A stretch of DNA of 64,000 nt from positions 124,001 to 188,000 of the forward strand of contig NZ_CANMIO010000006.1 of NCBI RefSeq assembly GCF_947497935.1. Reading direction: 5' to 3'. Source of the DNA: an uncultured Shewanella sp. (GTDB lineage: Bacteria > Pseudomonadota > Gammaproteobacteria > Enterobacterales > Shewanellaceae). Under the pieces are notes generated by a model. The model ran no database searches. It saw only the letters and a list, made by a program, of their open reading frames with translations, and had not been told where the DNA came from. Of the stretch, positions 54,563 to 64,000 are shown in pieces. Each line of letters starts with the position of its first letter. Within the stretch, counting starts at the first letter, position 1. The position numbers were made by a program, and so were the translations under genes.

Positions 54563-55699
54563 CTAGCTGGACTTAATTAGCAGGACCAGTACTTCGAAGT
54601 GGTCGGTATGCGGGAACATATCGAATAGCTGTACCTTTTGAATGCGGTAACCCTGAATATGGGCTAAATCTTTGGCCAAGGAGTGTGGATTACAGCTCGA
54701 GTATAAAATGGCTTTAGGAGCAAAAGCTGACAATGACTGGCACAAGCTTTCACCAATGCCACGCCTTGGTGGATTGACTATGATCACATCAGGTTTATCT
54801 TTGGCATCACAGCCTTGAGCAAAGTCAGTAGAGTCCAGTGCGGTAAAGTTAACTTGAGTTAAGCCCATTGCCTCAGCCGATAGCTTAGCGCAGGTGATAG
54901 CCTCTGCGGAGATCTCGATTCCGGTCAATCCAATATCTTTAGACGCACAGTGCAAGCCAAACCCTCCGACGCCGCAGAATAGATCCCAGAGGGTGTTAGG
55001 TTTTAGTTCTGCTACCCACTCGCGGGCCGTTTGGTAAAGCTTTGCGGCTATTTCAGGATGAGTCTGAAAGAAGCTCTTAGGGCGAATAAACAACGGCACA
55101 TCGTTAAATTGCTCTGATAAGCGGGTCTCTTCGGTTAAGAAGAGCTCCTCCTCTCCTTCGAGAATAGCCATATGCACAGGCTGAATGTTCACCGACACCA
55201 CTTTGATCTGCGGGTACTCGCTTAATAGCTTAGGTAGCTCACGTTCGATGCGCTCGATAGACTTATGAGACTTGAGCACAAAGCGTAGTAGGTATTCGCC
55301 CTTGATTTGACTACGGGTGAGTAGGATAAATTTAAGCTCACCCTTGGCTTTATCGACATTGTAAGGCGGTATACCAGCTTGACGCACAAACAGTTCTAGA
55401 CGATGCAGCAGCTGCTGCATATCGTCTGGATACAAGTTGCAATCGCATAAGCTGACAGGCTCACCTGTCGGGGTAACGATCCCGAGGATTGGCTGATGAG
55501 CGGCGCCGAGTGCGACCATTTTGGCCTTATTGCGAAAACCACTATCTGGGCCAAATACAGGCTGGTGCCATTGCTCCACGTCAAAGCCACTCAGTAGTTG
55601 GCTTAGCACTTGCGATTTAGCGTCGACTTGCGCTGACATGGGTTGTTTAATATGGCGGCAAGAAAGGCATTGCTGCTGATCAAAGTGGGCACATTTCAC
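54563..55699 (-). CDS. rlmC: 23S rRNA (uracil-747-C5)-methyltransferase RlmC
   Basis: 378 residues, against 375 in E. coli RlmC. The N-terminal cysteines (C3, C11, C14 in [13 protein letters not shown], and CDCN near residue 87) bind a 4Fe-4S cluster. [14 protein letters not shown] (near 239) binds SAM; NPPRRG and the catalytic Cys in [13 protein letters not shown] (near 337) complete the RNA m5U methyltransferase signature. Alternative family members RlmD and TrmA are longer or differ in the N-terminus. ATG start, monocistronic. Confidence 0.95.
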   Translation of the reverse strand: MKCAHFDQQQCLSCRHIKQPMSAQVDAKSQVLSQLLSGFDVEQWHQPVFGPDSGFRNKAKMVALGAAHQPILGIVTPTGEPVSLCDCNLYPDDMQQLLHRLELFVRQAGIPPYNVDKAKGELKFILLTRSQIKGEYLLRFVLKSHKSIERIERELPKLLSEYPQIKVVSVNIQPVHMAILEGEEELFLTEETRLSEQFNDVPLFIRPKSFFQTHPEIAAKLYQTAREWVAELKPNTLWDLFCGVGGFGLHCASKDIGLTGIEISAEAITCAKLSAEAMGLTQVNFTALDSTDFAQGCDAKDKPDVIIVNPPRRGIGESLCQSLSAFAPKAILYSSCNPHSLAKDLAHIQGYRIQKVQLFDMFPHTDHFEVLVLLIKSS

Positions 55700-55878
55700 T
55701 GATTGGGTTCTCTAAAGCGTTGGGACGATAAGTTTGCTAATTTGGCTAGAAACGTTTTCGGCTGACGGTAATAGCTATCTGTAATGGAAAACCATACAGG
55801 AAGTATTTTAGTGCTTTTTCACTAAAAAATCGCCCCTGTAGTCCCCAGAGATTTTTGAGCATAGTTTTTAGATAGCAA

Positions 55879-55900
55879 AAGCGCAGCTTTCGCTGCGCTT
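55879..55900 (-). terminator. Terminator of the YcaD-like MFS gene
   Basis: AAGCGCAGC and GCTGCGCTT around TTTC, about 20 bp after the stop on the minus strand, followed there by TTTTGC. Confidence 0.7.
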
Positions 55901-55920
55901 AGTGTGCTATTTAGTGGCGG

Positions 55921-57090
55921 TTAGCCAATAGCGGGGGTGTGGCCACTGCGGGTATTTTGCAGGCTTTTAATCAGCATATAAATCGACGTTGTGGTTAACA
56001 CTACGGCTAAGTAAGTGATCAACGAATGCGCCGAAGTACTGCTGTGCTCCGCGATAACAGGGCCAAATACTGAGCCGACACTATAGCTAAGTAGCATAAG
56101 CTCGGTTGCAGCAACAATCTTCTCTAGTGCCATGGTCTCACAGGCGAGAGTAATGGCAATAGGGTAAAGCGCAAAGCAACTTGCGCCGAGTAAGAAATAG
56201 CAAGTGGTAACAAAAGGCACCGAGGTGCCATCGGCAATACCAACGATACCGATTGTCCCTAACAAGCAAAATAGCGCCATCAATAAGCTCTTGCTGATCC
56301 GAGTCGATAAGTAGCTCACCAAAGGCTGCACTAACATACCGCCTAGAATAATGATCGCCATTAAGAATGCTGTACGCTCGTTACTGGCAAATTGGCCATT
56401 AATATAGCTTGGCATTAAACCGTAAATTGGGCCTAACAACATGCCAGACACTAAGCAGCCAATAACCGCAGGTAGGCTGATTTTCTTAACTTCACGCAAG
56501 CTGATCTTTTGGTGAGCTAATGCTTCTGGCTGGCCTTTTTTGACTAAAAGCGGTGGCAAGATAGCTAACATCAATAGGCCGATTACCCAGTAAAATGGGG
56601 TATTACCATTGACGCCTAAAGGTCCAATCGCTAGCTGACCTAATGCACTGCCGCCGTAAAGTGAGGTCATATATAAGCCTAAACGCTTCGCTCTTTGCTT
56701 AGCGTTGTCAGCCATGAGTAACCAGGATTCAACCACAACAAATACACCTGCAACGGCAAAGCCTGCGATAAAGCGGGCGATCAACCACACGGTTGAGGTC
56801 GGCACGGCAAGCATGGCGACAATCGTTAGCGTTAGCATAGCTAAGAACAGCATCAAAGAAAATCGGTGACCAAGTTTAGCCACGATATTTTGAATACAAG
56901 TTGTGCCAACTAAAATACCTAAATAGAAGATGCTCGCTAACCATGCGACCAATGAACTATCCATGCCAAATGATGCCAATGACAGTGGAATTAGACTCAT
57001 TAAGAAGCCAGATGCAATTGCGAAAAATGATAAACCAGCAACAGGTACGAACGTACTGTTTTTGTATGGTTGGCAGGCAGAATTTTCCAC
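55921..57090 (-). CDS. MFS transporter (YcaD-like)
   Basis: 389 residues, about 12 membrane segments. FAIASGFLMSLIPLSLASFG is the start of TM1, and the middle has VVVESWLLMADNAKQRAKRL, similar to E. coli YcaD, which this family resembles. Substrate unknown. GTG start with GGAG eight bases upstream. The spacer to the upstream methyltransferase gene is AT-rich. Confidence 0.85.
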   Translation of the reverse strand: MENSACQPYKNSTFVPVAGLSFFAIASGFLMSLIPLSLASFGMDSSLVAWLASIFYLGILVGTTCIQNIVAKLGHRFSLMLFLAMLTLTIVAMLAVPTSTVWLIARFIAGFAVAGVFVVVESWLLMADNAKQRAKRLGLYMTSLYGGSALGQLAIGPLGVNGNTPFYWVIGLLMLAILPPLLVKKGQPEALAHQKISLREVKKISLPAVIGCLVSGMLLGPIYGLMPSYINGQFASNERTAFLMAIIILGGMLVQPLVSYLSTRISKSLLMALFCLLGTIGIVGIADGTSVPFVTTCYFLLGASCFALYPIAITLACETMALEKIVAATELMLLSYSVGSVFGPVIAEHSSTSAHSLITYLAVVLTTTSIYMLIKSLQNTRSGHTPAIG

Positions 57091-57402
57091 CTCTATCTCC
57101 TATTGGTTGATACTTTTTAAGGTTTGATTGTTGAATTAAGGATGCGGATTTTATGCTTTTAATATAGAAAGTAAAGCTTAATTTATATACAAGATGATAA
57201 AAAACAAGTTTTTATCAAAAATTTCTTTTATCTTGTTAATAGTAAAGGTTTTAATTTTATTTTGCGTGGCGGTGTGTGTTAAGTTTGGTAGCTTGTTTTA
57301 CGCTGTTTTTATGCAGTTTGGATTAAGCTGCTATTTTGGCTTTTTTAAATTTCTTAACTGGTGTTTATAGTGCTTAGGTAGGGATGTTAGGTTGGTATGG
57401 TT
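57091..57402. other. AT-rich intergenic region, no gene seen
   Basis: About 310 bp, very A/T-rich, with T-runs. It probably holds the MFS promoter near 57120-57240; no RNA or ORF was recognised. Confidence 0.35.
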
Positions 57403-57431
57403 AAAAATGCAGGTTTAACGCCTGCATTTTT
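57403..57431 (-). terminator. Terminator after the methyltransferase gene
   Basis: AAAAATGCAGG and CCTGCATTTTT around TTTAACG; on the minus strand it follows the stop at 57451 by 20 bp. Confidence 0.88.
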
Positions 57432-57450
57432 AACGTTTTTTAAGTGGTAG

Positions 57451-58488
57451 TTAGCTAAGTTGCAGAGCCACAATTTTCAGTGGGTGGTTACCATCAAACG
57501 AAGGGAAATCTTCGTGGCAATCTAACCAGGTGTGCCCAGCGACTTTACGGCCTTGCTTTTCAACGCAGCGCACTAAGCTTGCAAACCATTCATCGCGATC
57601 AACTTTGGCAACGTTATTACAGCACACGATAGTGCCACCAGCTTTAGTTGTGAGTAGTGCTGGCTTAAATAGACCCTGATAGTCATTAACTAAGTCGACA
57701 ATACCAAATGGGCTCTTGGCATATCTTGGTGGGTCAAGAAACACTAGGTCGAACTGAGTCGCAGCTAATTTGGGGTAGGCTGGTAGCTTTTGGTTACGAC
57801 GGCCGCCGACCTTGAGTCCGGCAAGTTGCCTTAAAGCGGGGAAGGCATCACTTTGGATAAATTCACACACATCTTCAGCTTGGTTTAGCGCGGCATTTTT
57901 ACGTCCAGCAGCCAAAGCGAAAGAAGAGAAGTCGACGTTAACCACGCGTTTAGCCCCACCAACAGCGGCAGCGGTGCCGATACCACAGGTATAGGAGAAG
58001 AGGTTTAATACACTCTTACCTTGGCTATTCGCTGCTACGTATTCGCGACCTATACGCATATCGAGAAATAGCAGGGGATCTTGGCCTTCATGACGCAGCT
58101 TGCTAGTAAATAGGACGCCATTTTCTTGCATCTGCTGCTCACTCTCAGCAAAGGCTTGTTGCTCCTCTGATAATCGGTTCAGCACTCGAGAGTTTTTGTC
58201 TGAACGATCGTTATAGATCACGGCGAGTTCGGCAACTTGGGTTAGCAGCTCTGTTACCTCTTTTAATTCATCAACTGTAAGCGATTGATGGAAACTTTGA
58301 ATGAGCCATGCATTGCCGTAGCGATCAATATTGAGTCCATTACAGCCTTCAACCGTACCGTGGAATATGCGGTAACAGTCAGTTTGCTGGGTTGCAGAGT
58401 ACTGTAAAAAATCTGCACGCTTAGCTATGGCTTGAGTCAATGCTTGAGAAAGAGTTAAAGCTGCAGGGTCCGATGTAGTGATCGACAT
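57451..58488 (-). CDS. Class I SAM-dependent methyltransferase (RlmI/RlmK-like)
   Basis: About 345 residues from the ATG at 58488. The frame stays open upstream to 58920, but that part overlaps the divergent lipase-like gene and is not protein-like. A second ATG at 58503 is possible; neither has a strong RBS. The C-terminal domain is a Rossmann methyltransferase: VLNLFSYTCGIGTAAAVGG (SAM loop), DFSSFALAAGRKNA, and LVFLDPPRYAKS with the DPPR motif of base-methylating RNA enzymes. It resembles the RlmI/RlmK group of 23S rRNA m5C/m7G methyltransferases. The target base is not known. Confidence 0.82.
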   Translation of the reverse strand: MSITTSDPAALTLSQALTQAIAKRADFLQYSATQQTDCYRIFHGTVEGCNGLNIDRYGNAWLIQSFHQSLTVDELKEVTELLTQVAELAVIYNDRSDKNSRVLNRLSEEQQAFAESEQQMQENGVLFTSKLRHEGQDPLLFLDMRIGREYVAANSQGKSVLNLFSYTCGIGTAAAVGGAKRVVNVDFSSFALAAGRKNAALNQAEDVCEFIQSDAFPALRQLAGLKVGGRRNQKLPAYPKLAATQFDLVFLDPPRYAKSPFGIVDLVNDYQGLFKPALLTTKAGGTIVCCNNVAKVDRDEWFASLVRCVEKQGRKVAGHTWLDCHEDFPSFDGNHPLKIVALQLS

Positions 58489-58696
58489 AAATATTGGGCT
58501 CATTTGAAATACTGTCAGAGGTGACGGCGCTAATGATAGCAAAAATGCACCAATAAATACCCTCAATCTTGATGAAAAGGCGATGAGAGTAGGGTTAAGG
58601 CTACTTGGTATATGGCCTGCTATGATTTGACTCTCGGGGTAAATTGGCGCACAAATAAACGCTACATTATTATAGGGTCTAGTCAGGAGCAAACGG

Positions 58697-59284
58697 ATGA
58701 AGGTGGTGTTAGTGCATGGCATCTTTAATACGGGGCATGTTATGCGCGTGCTGCAAAAAAGGCTGCAAGCCTCTGGACATGAATGTTTTTCGCCAACGAT
58801 AAGCCCCTTCGATGGTCGCCATGGCATAGAGCATGCGGCAAAAGAGTTGGGCCAACAAATTGATGCAATCTTCGGTGTTGACGCTAACATTGTGCTGGTG
58901 GGGTTTAGCATGGGAGGCATTGTCGGGCGCTATTACATGCAGCGGCTAAATGGAGCTCGGCGAGTGAGCCAGTTTTTCAGTTTGTCGACTCCCCACAACG
59001 GCAGTTACTTAGCTTATCTACCTTATCCGTCAAAAGGCATTAAACAACTCAGGCCTAACAGTGACTTGCTTGTTGAGCTTGCGAAATCGGAAGCCGTTTT
59101 AGAGGGGGTAAAGCTTTATTCTTATTGGACGCCCATCGATTTTACGATAGTGCCAAGCTCAAGCTCTTGTTGGCGAGTGGCTGAAAACAAGAGCTTTATC
59201 ATTATTTTGCATTTATCAGTCATTTTCAGCCGACGGATTGCAAAAGAGATCTGTAATGAGATTGTGCTGTCGTCAGCAGCTTAA
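58697..59284 (+). CDS. Small alpha/beta-hydrolase (lipase-like)
   Basis: 195 residues. HGIFNTGHVMRVL is the oxyanion-hole region, GFSMGG (Ser about 74) the nucleophile elbow, TPIDFTIVP carries the likely acid and ILHL the likely His. Length and arrangement match small esterase/lipase-like hydrolases without a lid. No signal peptide. ATG, weak RBS. Substrate unknown; it lies divergent from the methyltransferase gene. Confidence 0.8.
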   Translation: MKVVLVHGIFNTGHVMRVLQKRLQASGHECFSPTISPFDGRHGIEHAAKELGQQIDAIFGVDANIVLVGFSMGGIVGRYYMQRLNGARRVSQFFSLSTPHNGSYLAYLPYPSKGIKQLRPNSDLLVELAKSEAVLEGVKLYSYWTPIDFTIVPSSSSCWRVAENKSFIIILHLSVIFSRRIAKEICNEIVLSSAA

Positions 59285-59321
59285 GCTTGGCACTAATGCT
59301 AAGTGGTTATAACAGAGAGTC

Positions 59322-60671
59322 TTATTGGCTTTCTGCTATTGGTAAAATCAGTCGAGCACAGCAGCCTTTAGGTGTTATGTTTATAAGGCTAAATTGCCAT
59401 TGGTAACGCTGACATAGGCTATCGACAATCAGTAGCCCTAGGCCGTGACCTTCTTCATTTCTGTTTTCCGACGAGCTAAGCCCTCGGCCCATATCGATAA
59501 TCTCTATCTGTTCTTTATCTATACGGATGGTTATTTCGCCCGAGTCACTGGCATTGATTGCATTGCTAATGACATTGCTGAGCAGCATCCTGAGTACGGC
59601 GGGACTGGGTTTAATTCTTGGCGCTTGTTTGAAATCTAAGATGATTTGGATATTTTTAGCATTAGCTAACAGCGATAAAGGAGCGATTATCTGTTCGACC
59701 TCTTTGAGCTCTAGGGCTCTATAGTTATTACTCGCTGTGCCTTTTTCCTGTTTAACTATGCTCAGCAGTGCATCGACGGTATGTTGCATCTCAAAGGCTG
59801 CGCGTTGGATCCTATCTCGCTGGCGAGCCTGAAACTCTGGAGCATCATTGTGCTCCTGCAGTTTAGCGGCTCCGCTAATGACGGTAATGGGAGTGCGCAG
59901 CTCGTGGCTAGCATAGCGAGCAAAGGCTTGCTCCTGTTTTATCATTCGCTCATTTTGCTGGCGATAATCATTGAGGCTATTGGCAAGCTCACTAAACTCG
60001 GCGGCTGACTGTGGCGGTACATTAAAGGTCTTGTGGGCCGAGGGGGATTTTAACTGCTTACTGAGCTGCTCCACCGGCTCGACTAATCGGCGGCTCAGCT
60101 TATGAATGGCGAAGCCAAAAAGTAGGAAGAGCACGCCGATAAAGCTGAGAACAAATAGATTAATCGATTGCCATTCACTGTCGCTTAGCTCCACGCCCTC
60201 AGAGGGCATGATGAGGTAGAGGGGGTGCATGGCATCGTCGAGTTCAAATTCGCTGCGATAGAGGAATAGCTCTTTGTTTACCCCAAGCGAATCACTATCT
60301 ACCAAGCTAAAATTAACAATTTCGTGCAATAGCCCACTGGCATTGCGATCGACAACCTCACCTGAGAAACCGTTTGGAAATTGGCTTAAGTCACCATAAT
60401 ACTCAGGAATAAGTTCTGCTGAATAGTAGGCCTCAACATGCAGGCCTATCTGCAAGGGTTGTTTGGCACCTTGCTGGAATAGACTGATGGCAAAGGGAGC
60501 GCTGGACTCGAGTTCATGTTGGTTGACCTCATCTTCAATCCACTGCATCAGGCTCAGCATAGAGATATAAAGAGTCAGACCTATCATTAAGGCAATACTA
60601 CTGAAATAGATCAGCAGTTTTTGCGGTAGCTTAGAGACAGATGGTACGCGGTTGAACAAGCGCTTTAGCAA
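59322..60671 (-). CDS. Sensor histidine kinase (two-component)
   Basis: 449 residues: TM about 19-41, periplasmic sensor about 42-168, TM about 169-190, HAMP-like linker, then dimerisation helix with the phosphorylated His in YASHELRTPITV (near residue 254), N box (LLSNVISNAINAS), G1 DMGRGL and G2 GHGLGLLIV. TTG start with GGGAG seven bases upstream and 2 bp after the response regulator stop, so the two are one operon. Signal unknown. Confidence 0.92.
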   Translation of the reverse strand: MLKRLFNRVPSVSKLPQKLLIYFSSIALMIGLTLYISMLSLMQWIEDEVNQHELESSAPFAISLFQQGAKQPLQIGLHVEAYYSAELIPEYYGDLSQFPNGFSGEVVDRNASGLLHEIVNFSLVDSDSLGVNKELFLYRSEFELDDAMHPLYLIMPSEGVELSDSEWQSINLFVLSFIGVLFLLFGFAIHKLSRRLVEPVEQLSKQLKSPSAHKTFNVPPQSAAEFSELANSLNDYRQQNERMIKQEQAFARYASHELRTPITVISGAAKLQEHNDAPEFQARQRDRIQRAAFEMQHTVDALLSIVKQEKGTASNNYRALELKEVEQIIAPLSLLANAKNIQIILDFKQAPRIKPSPAVLRMLLSNVISNAINASDSGEITIRIDKEQIEIIDMGRGLSSSENRNEEGHGLGLLIVDSLCQRYQWQFSLINITPKGCCARLILPIAESQ

Positions 60672-60673
60672 GT

Positions 60674-61354
60674 CTATTCTCCCAGTTGTAGCCTAAAGCC
60701 AACTTTAGGCACTGTGGCGAGCATTGGCTGCTTAAAAGGTTTATCGAGCTGATTGCGAAGCTGATACATATGACTGCGTAAAATATCGCTACTCGGTGGC
60801 GATTGCCCCCAGATCTCGTCAATAATTTGTTCGCGCTTAACAATATTAGGGGCATTCTTAATCAAGAGTAACAAGATTTGGTAAGTGATCGGGGTGAGCG
60901 CAAGCTGCATATTTTGTCTTGATGCTTGGTGTTTAGCGATATTGATTTCGATATCGCCAAACTTGAGCACTCCTTGGGCGACTTGGCCGCGGTGGCGCTT
61001 TATTAACGCTTGCACGCGGGCATCGACAACATCGAGATCGAAAGGCTTGCCTAGGTAATCGTCGGCGCCACAATCAAAGCCAGTAAGCAGGTCGCTTTTA
61101 TTATCTAATGCCGTGAGCATTAAGATCGGCGTGCTACATCCCAAAGATCGCAGCGCCTTACATAGGCTTAACCCATCGAGTTTAGGCAACATCAGATCGA
61201 GAATGATCGCATCGAAGTCAAAAGCTTGCGCTAGAGAAAGGCCAAGTTCACCGTTACCGGCAAAGTCGAGTTCCATCCCCTTGGCTTCAAAGTAATCGCC
61301 AAGGATCCCCGCTACATCGCTGTTGTCTTCAATAATCAGTAGTTTGATTGTCAT
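60674..61354 (-). CDS. OmpR-family response regulator
   Basis: 226 residues from the ATG at 61354 (an ATG five codons earlier is also possible). Receiver domain: IIED near the start, phosphorylated Asp in AIILDLMLPKLDG (near residue 53), Thr in MLTAL, Lys in GKPF. The C-terminal winged helix (about 130-225) has the OmpR pattern REQIIDEIWGQSPPSSDILRSHMYQLR. It is the partner of the kinase downstream. Confidence 0.94.
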   Translation of the reverse strand: MTIKLLIIEDNSDVAGILGDYFEAKGMELDFAGNGELGLSLAQAFDFDAIILDLMLPKLDGLSLCKALRSLGCSTPILMLTALDNKSDLLTGFDCGADDYLGKPFDLDVVDARVQALIKRHRGQVAQGVLKFGDIEINIAKHQASRQNMQLALTPITYQILLLLIKNAPNIVKREQIIDEIWGQSPPSSDILRSHMYQLRNQLDKPFKQPMLATVPKVGFRLQLGE

Positions 61355-61410
61355 TTTATATAGGACCATTACCCGTTACGCTGGCTAGATATTACCACTT
61401 TTATGTGGAA

Positions 61411-61429
61411 AAAATGTCAATGACATTTT
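61411..61429. promoter_or_regulatory. Perfect 19-nt inverted repeat in the divergent spacer
   Basis: AAAATGTCA-A-TGACATTTT lies between the response regulator and the GT2 gene, 54 bp from the latter's ATG. It is a strong candidate operator for either gene. Confidence 0.65.
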
Positions 61430-61482
61430 GTTCACTCCCACTTAGGCATGCTAGCGCAAAACAAGCCATTGCAGGATAAAAC

Positions 61483-62520
61483 ATGTCTTACTCCTCACCC
61501 GAACAAGCAAATACTCATAGCGAAATCTGCCTGTCTGTTGTCGTGCCGTTATTTAATGAATCTAAAATGATAAAGCCGTTAATTGAACGCTTAACCGCAG
61601 TGCTTTCAAGGCTTGATGATAGTAGTGAAATCGTGTTTGTCGATGACGGTAGCAGTGATGACTCTTGGCTACAGGTGAGTCAATTACCGCTCGTGGACAA
61701 TGAATACCAGTGTATCAAGTTAAGCCGTAACTTTGGTAAAGAGGCGGCGATGTCGGCGGGGATCGAACACGCCAGAGGTTTGGTGGTGATCATGCTAGAT
61801 GCGGATCTGCAAGATCCACCGGAATTGATCCCAGAGATGTTGGCGCAGTGGCGAGCGGGATACGATATCGTCAATATGAAGCGCAGAAAGCGATTGGGAG
61901 AGACCTGGTTTAAACGTTTTTCAGCCGCTTGTTTCTATCGTTTGATGAACTGGGTTTCTGACTCGCCGGTGCCGGAAAATGTTGGTGACTTTCGTCTGAT
62001 GAGCCGTCAGGTTATCGACAGTATAAAGGCGTTGCCGGAACGAAATCGTTTTATGAAGGGCCTGTTCAGCTGGCCGGGTTTTTCGCAAAAAACCTTAGAG
62101 TTTGACCGAGACCCTCGCTTCATCGGCGAAACAAAGTGGAACTACGGTAAGTTGTTTGGCCTGGCGATGGACGGAATCACATCTTTTAGCTTTAAACCTC
62201 TTAGACTGGCGACCTGGTGTGGAGTGATAACTGCATTATGCGCCTTTGGTTATGGTGGCTGGATAGTGACGCAGACTTTGATATTTGGCGGCAATGTAGC
62301 TGGTTATCCGTCACTGATGGTGGTGCAGCTGGCGCTAGCAGGGATCCAGCTGTTAGCCCTTGGCCTTATTGGCGAATATTTAGGACGAGTGTTTGTTGAG
62401 GTGAAGCAAAGGCCTTTATACCTGATTGAAGAGGTGGCTTATCGACAGTCATTAGCGCAAGTGAAGGCCAGAAATAGCGATGCAAATCTAGGTAACGTGA
62501 GCTACTTGGGGGCTAAATAA
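61483..62520 (+). CDS. Family 2 polyprenyl-phosphate glycosyltransferase (ArnC/GtrB-like)
   Basis: 345 residues. GT-A domain about 14-225: SVVVPLFNES, IVFVDDGSSDDS, KLSRNFGKEAAMSAGIEHA and the metal-binding MLDADLQDPPELIPEM (DxD-type). Two membrane segments about 240-262 and 272-296. These proteins put a sugar on undecaprenyl phosphate for later transfer to lipid A, O-antigen or another envelope molecule. The GT39 gene starts at the next base after its stop. Confidence 0.92.
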   Translation: MSYSSPEQANTHSEICLSVVVPLFNESKMIKPLIERLTAVLSRLDDSSEIVFVDDGSSDDSWLQVSQLPLVDNEYQCIKLSRNFGKEAAMSAGIEHARGLVVIMLDADLQDPPELIPEMLAQWRAGYDIVNMKRRKRLGETWFKRFSAACFYRLMNWVSDSPVPENVGDFRLMSRQVIDSIKALPERNRFMKGLFSWPGFSQKTLEFDRDPRFIGETKWNYGKLFGLAMDGITSFSFKPLRLATWCGVITALCAFGYGGWIVTQTLIFGGNVAGYPSLMVVQLALAGIQLLALGLIGEYLGRVFVEVKQRPLYLIEEVAYRQSLAQVKARNSDANLGNVSYLGAK

Positions 62521-64000
62521 TGCAGAGCATACGAGGTACCCAGAAGGGATTGATAGTACTTTTGATTGTGGTTCTTACTCGGCTGTTACTCCTGCCTTGG
62601 TATCCACTTATGGATACCACTGAGGCGCGATACGGCGAGATGGCACGCTTGATGGTAGAGACGGGAAACTGGGTTACTCCACTGTTTGATTACAATGTGC
62701 CGTTCTGGGGCAAGCCACCTTTACATACCTGGATGAGTGCGAGCTCTTTAGCGGTATTAGGTAGCAATGAGTTTGCTGTGCGTTTTCCGCACTGGCTAGC
62801 AGCGATGTTTACCCTCGCTGTTGTGGGCTACTTTGCCAAACGTCTACGTTTACCGGTTATGTCAGTGTTAATCATCTTGGCCTCTACCGTAGTGTTCACC
62901 ATCAGTGCTGGCGCGGTAATGACGGATATGGCCCTTACCCTTGGACTCACTCTCGCTATGTGCGGATTTTATCTGTGCTGGCAAGGGGACAAGCTGTGGG
63001 GATATATCGGTTTTAGTGGACTCGCGATTGGCCTGCTTGCTAAAGGCCCGGTGGCATTAGTCTTGTTCGGTATAGGCACTGGGCTTTGGCTGCTCTGGCG
63101 CTATGGTCCGCACAAGAATGGCCCGATAAAAATGTGGCAGCTGTTATGGCAGCGAACACCGCTGGTGACGGGCACACTGCTGATGCTGGCGATTGCATTG
63201 CCTTGGTATGTGATGGCGGAGCGAGCGACTCCTGGCTTTTTAAATTACTTTATTGTGGGAGAACATTGGTCCCGTTTTGTCGATAGTGGTTGGACTGGCG
63301 ATCTCTATGGTTCGGCGCATGATGAAGTTAGGGGCACGATTTGGGTGTACTTTGTTGTAGCAGCTATGCCTTGGTCACTGTTCCTACCTAGGGCAATTTA
63401 TAAGCTAGTTAAAGAGTCAAGAAGCTCGGTAGTAAAACCGGGTAACTCAGTGGTAGAGAATGATAGCTCGGTGATAGGAGTGCTGGAGGCTGAGGGGCAA
63501 GCTCATCAGCAAAATGAGCAGCAGAGTAAAGGACTGGTCAGTTATCTAATTTGCTGGATGATAGCACCTATGCTGCTGTTTACTCTCGCGGGTAATATTC
63601 TACCTGCCTATGTCTTGCCGGGGATCCCTGGTTTAGCCTTGCTGCTCGGTTTTGCTTGGCGCAGAAGTCGCCTACCTGGGCTGAATGTTATCGCCTTATG
63701 CATTCCTGCACTGCTATTGATCACCGTGGTTGTGCTGAACTTGGGGCCTGGAAAAGATAAGAGTGAGCGCTGGTTATTGTCACAGCGCAGTGAAGCGTTA
63801 CCGACCTATTACTGGCACAAGCAACCGTTTTCAGCGCGTTTCTATAGCGCGGGTCAAGCAGATAAAATTGACCGTTTAGATGAGGTGGACTCGAAGAGGG
63901 ACTATTACTTAGTCGCTGACAACAAGGTTTTACAAGAGCCTAAGTTTGCTCACTGTAGTGAAGTGACGCGTAACAAGTATCGAGGTCTGCTCCATTGTCG
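62521..64000 (+). CDS. Family 39/ArnT-like membrane glycosyltransferase, truncated at window edge
   Basis: At least 493 residues, open to the end of the window. Typical features: catalytic loop MDTTEARYGEMARLMVETG (with Asp-Glu), PFWGKPPLHTWM, and about 10 membrane segments. ArnT-type enzymes transfer a sugar from a polyprenyl phosphate to lipid A; the upstream GT2 protein would make the donor. The ATG is directly after the GT2 stop, so the two are one operon. Substrate and target cannot be told. Confidence 0.88.

Noticed and set aside
57451..58920. Long 489-codon version of the methyltransferase
   Set aside because: The extra N-terminal 140 codons overlap the divergent hydrolase gene and do not look like protein.

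Overview
The window looks like a chromosomal segment of a marine gammaproteobacterium close to Shewanella (order Alteromonadales). Signs of this are the groESL operon with a GGM-tailed GroEL, the small DUF2999 and PpnP proteins, a YibI/YibH-type pair, flavorubredoxin norVW, several membrane-anchored cyclic-di-GMP enzymes, a nikR-nikABCDE nickel locus and a moderate, slightly AT-rich base composition. No rRNA, tRNA, CRISPR array, prophage or complete insertion sequence was recognised. The assignment to a genus is an inference from gene content.

Layout. 1-2115: end of groES, groEL and two strong terminators. 2200-6200: an AT-richer accessory stretch with two overlapping unknown genes, a REP-type Y1 transposase, an immunity-protein-like gene, a possible small Cys-rich peptide and a cold-shock/Excalibur fusion. 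6600-11900: BCCT transporter, small periplasmic and unknown proteins, a Sel1-repeat lipoprotein, a thioredoxin-fold protein and ppnP. 12100-20700: a very large Cache/SBP/HD-GYP receptor, an Omp85-like barrel coupled to a DUF3108 protein, a 9-bp-period repeat array and an Ig/MORN-like lipoprotein. 21000-28800: yoaE (TerC/CBS), a purine permease behind a purine riboswitch, a divergent MarR/EamA pair, a MORN_2 lipoprotein, DUF2999 and a Bax-inhibitor-1-like protein. 28700-35900: yibIH, a Tat-exported HisC-like enzyme, a cysteine-synthase homologue, and norVW behind a sigma-54 promoter with NorR-like sites. 36300-44900: a periplasmic binding protein overlapping a GGDEF-EAL enzyme, a second Tat-exported PLP enzyme, ppiB, a large lipoprotein and a YoaK-type protein. 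45000-54300: MFS/AraC divergent pair, nikR, nikABCDE, DUF134/NifX-like pair and a molbindin. 54500-64000: rlmC, MFS transporter, rRNA-type methyltransferase, lipase-like hydrolase, a two-component system and a divergent GT2/GT39 glycosyltransferase pair running off the end.

Functional themes are envelope sensing linked to cyclic-di-GMP (three enzymatic domains in two receptors), anaerobic or nitrosative-stress physiology (norVW, nik with an FNR-like site), and regulated transport (purine riboswitch, MarR and AraC divergent pairs). The strongest regulatory observations are the guanine-type purine riboswitch at 24139-24203, the sigma-54/NorR control region at 33066-33191, a perfect 19-nt inverted repeat at 61411-61429 between the two-component system and the glycosyltransferases, and an operator-like palindrome at 25242-25259. 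The most puzzling unexplained DNA is the 9-bp repeat array at about 17620-17856. Nothing here proves a wholly new system; the best candidates for undescribed biology are the binding-protein/GGDEF-EAL pair, the Tat-exported PLP enzymes and the POTRA-less Omp85/DUF3108 pair.
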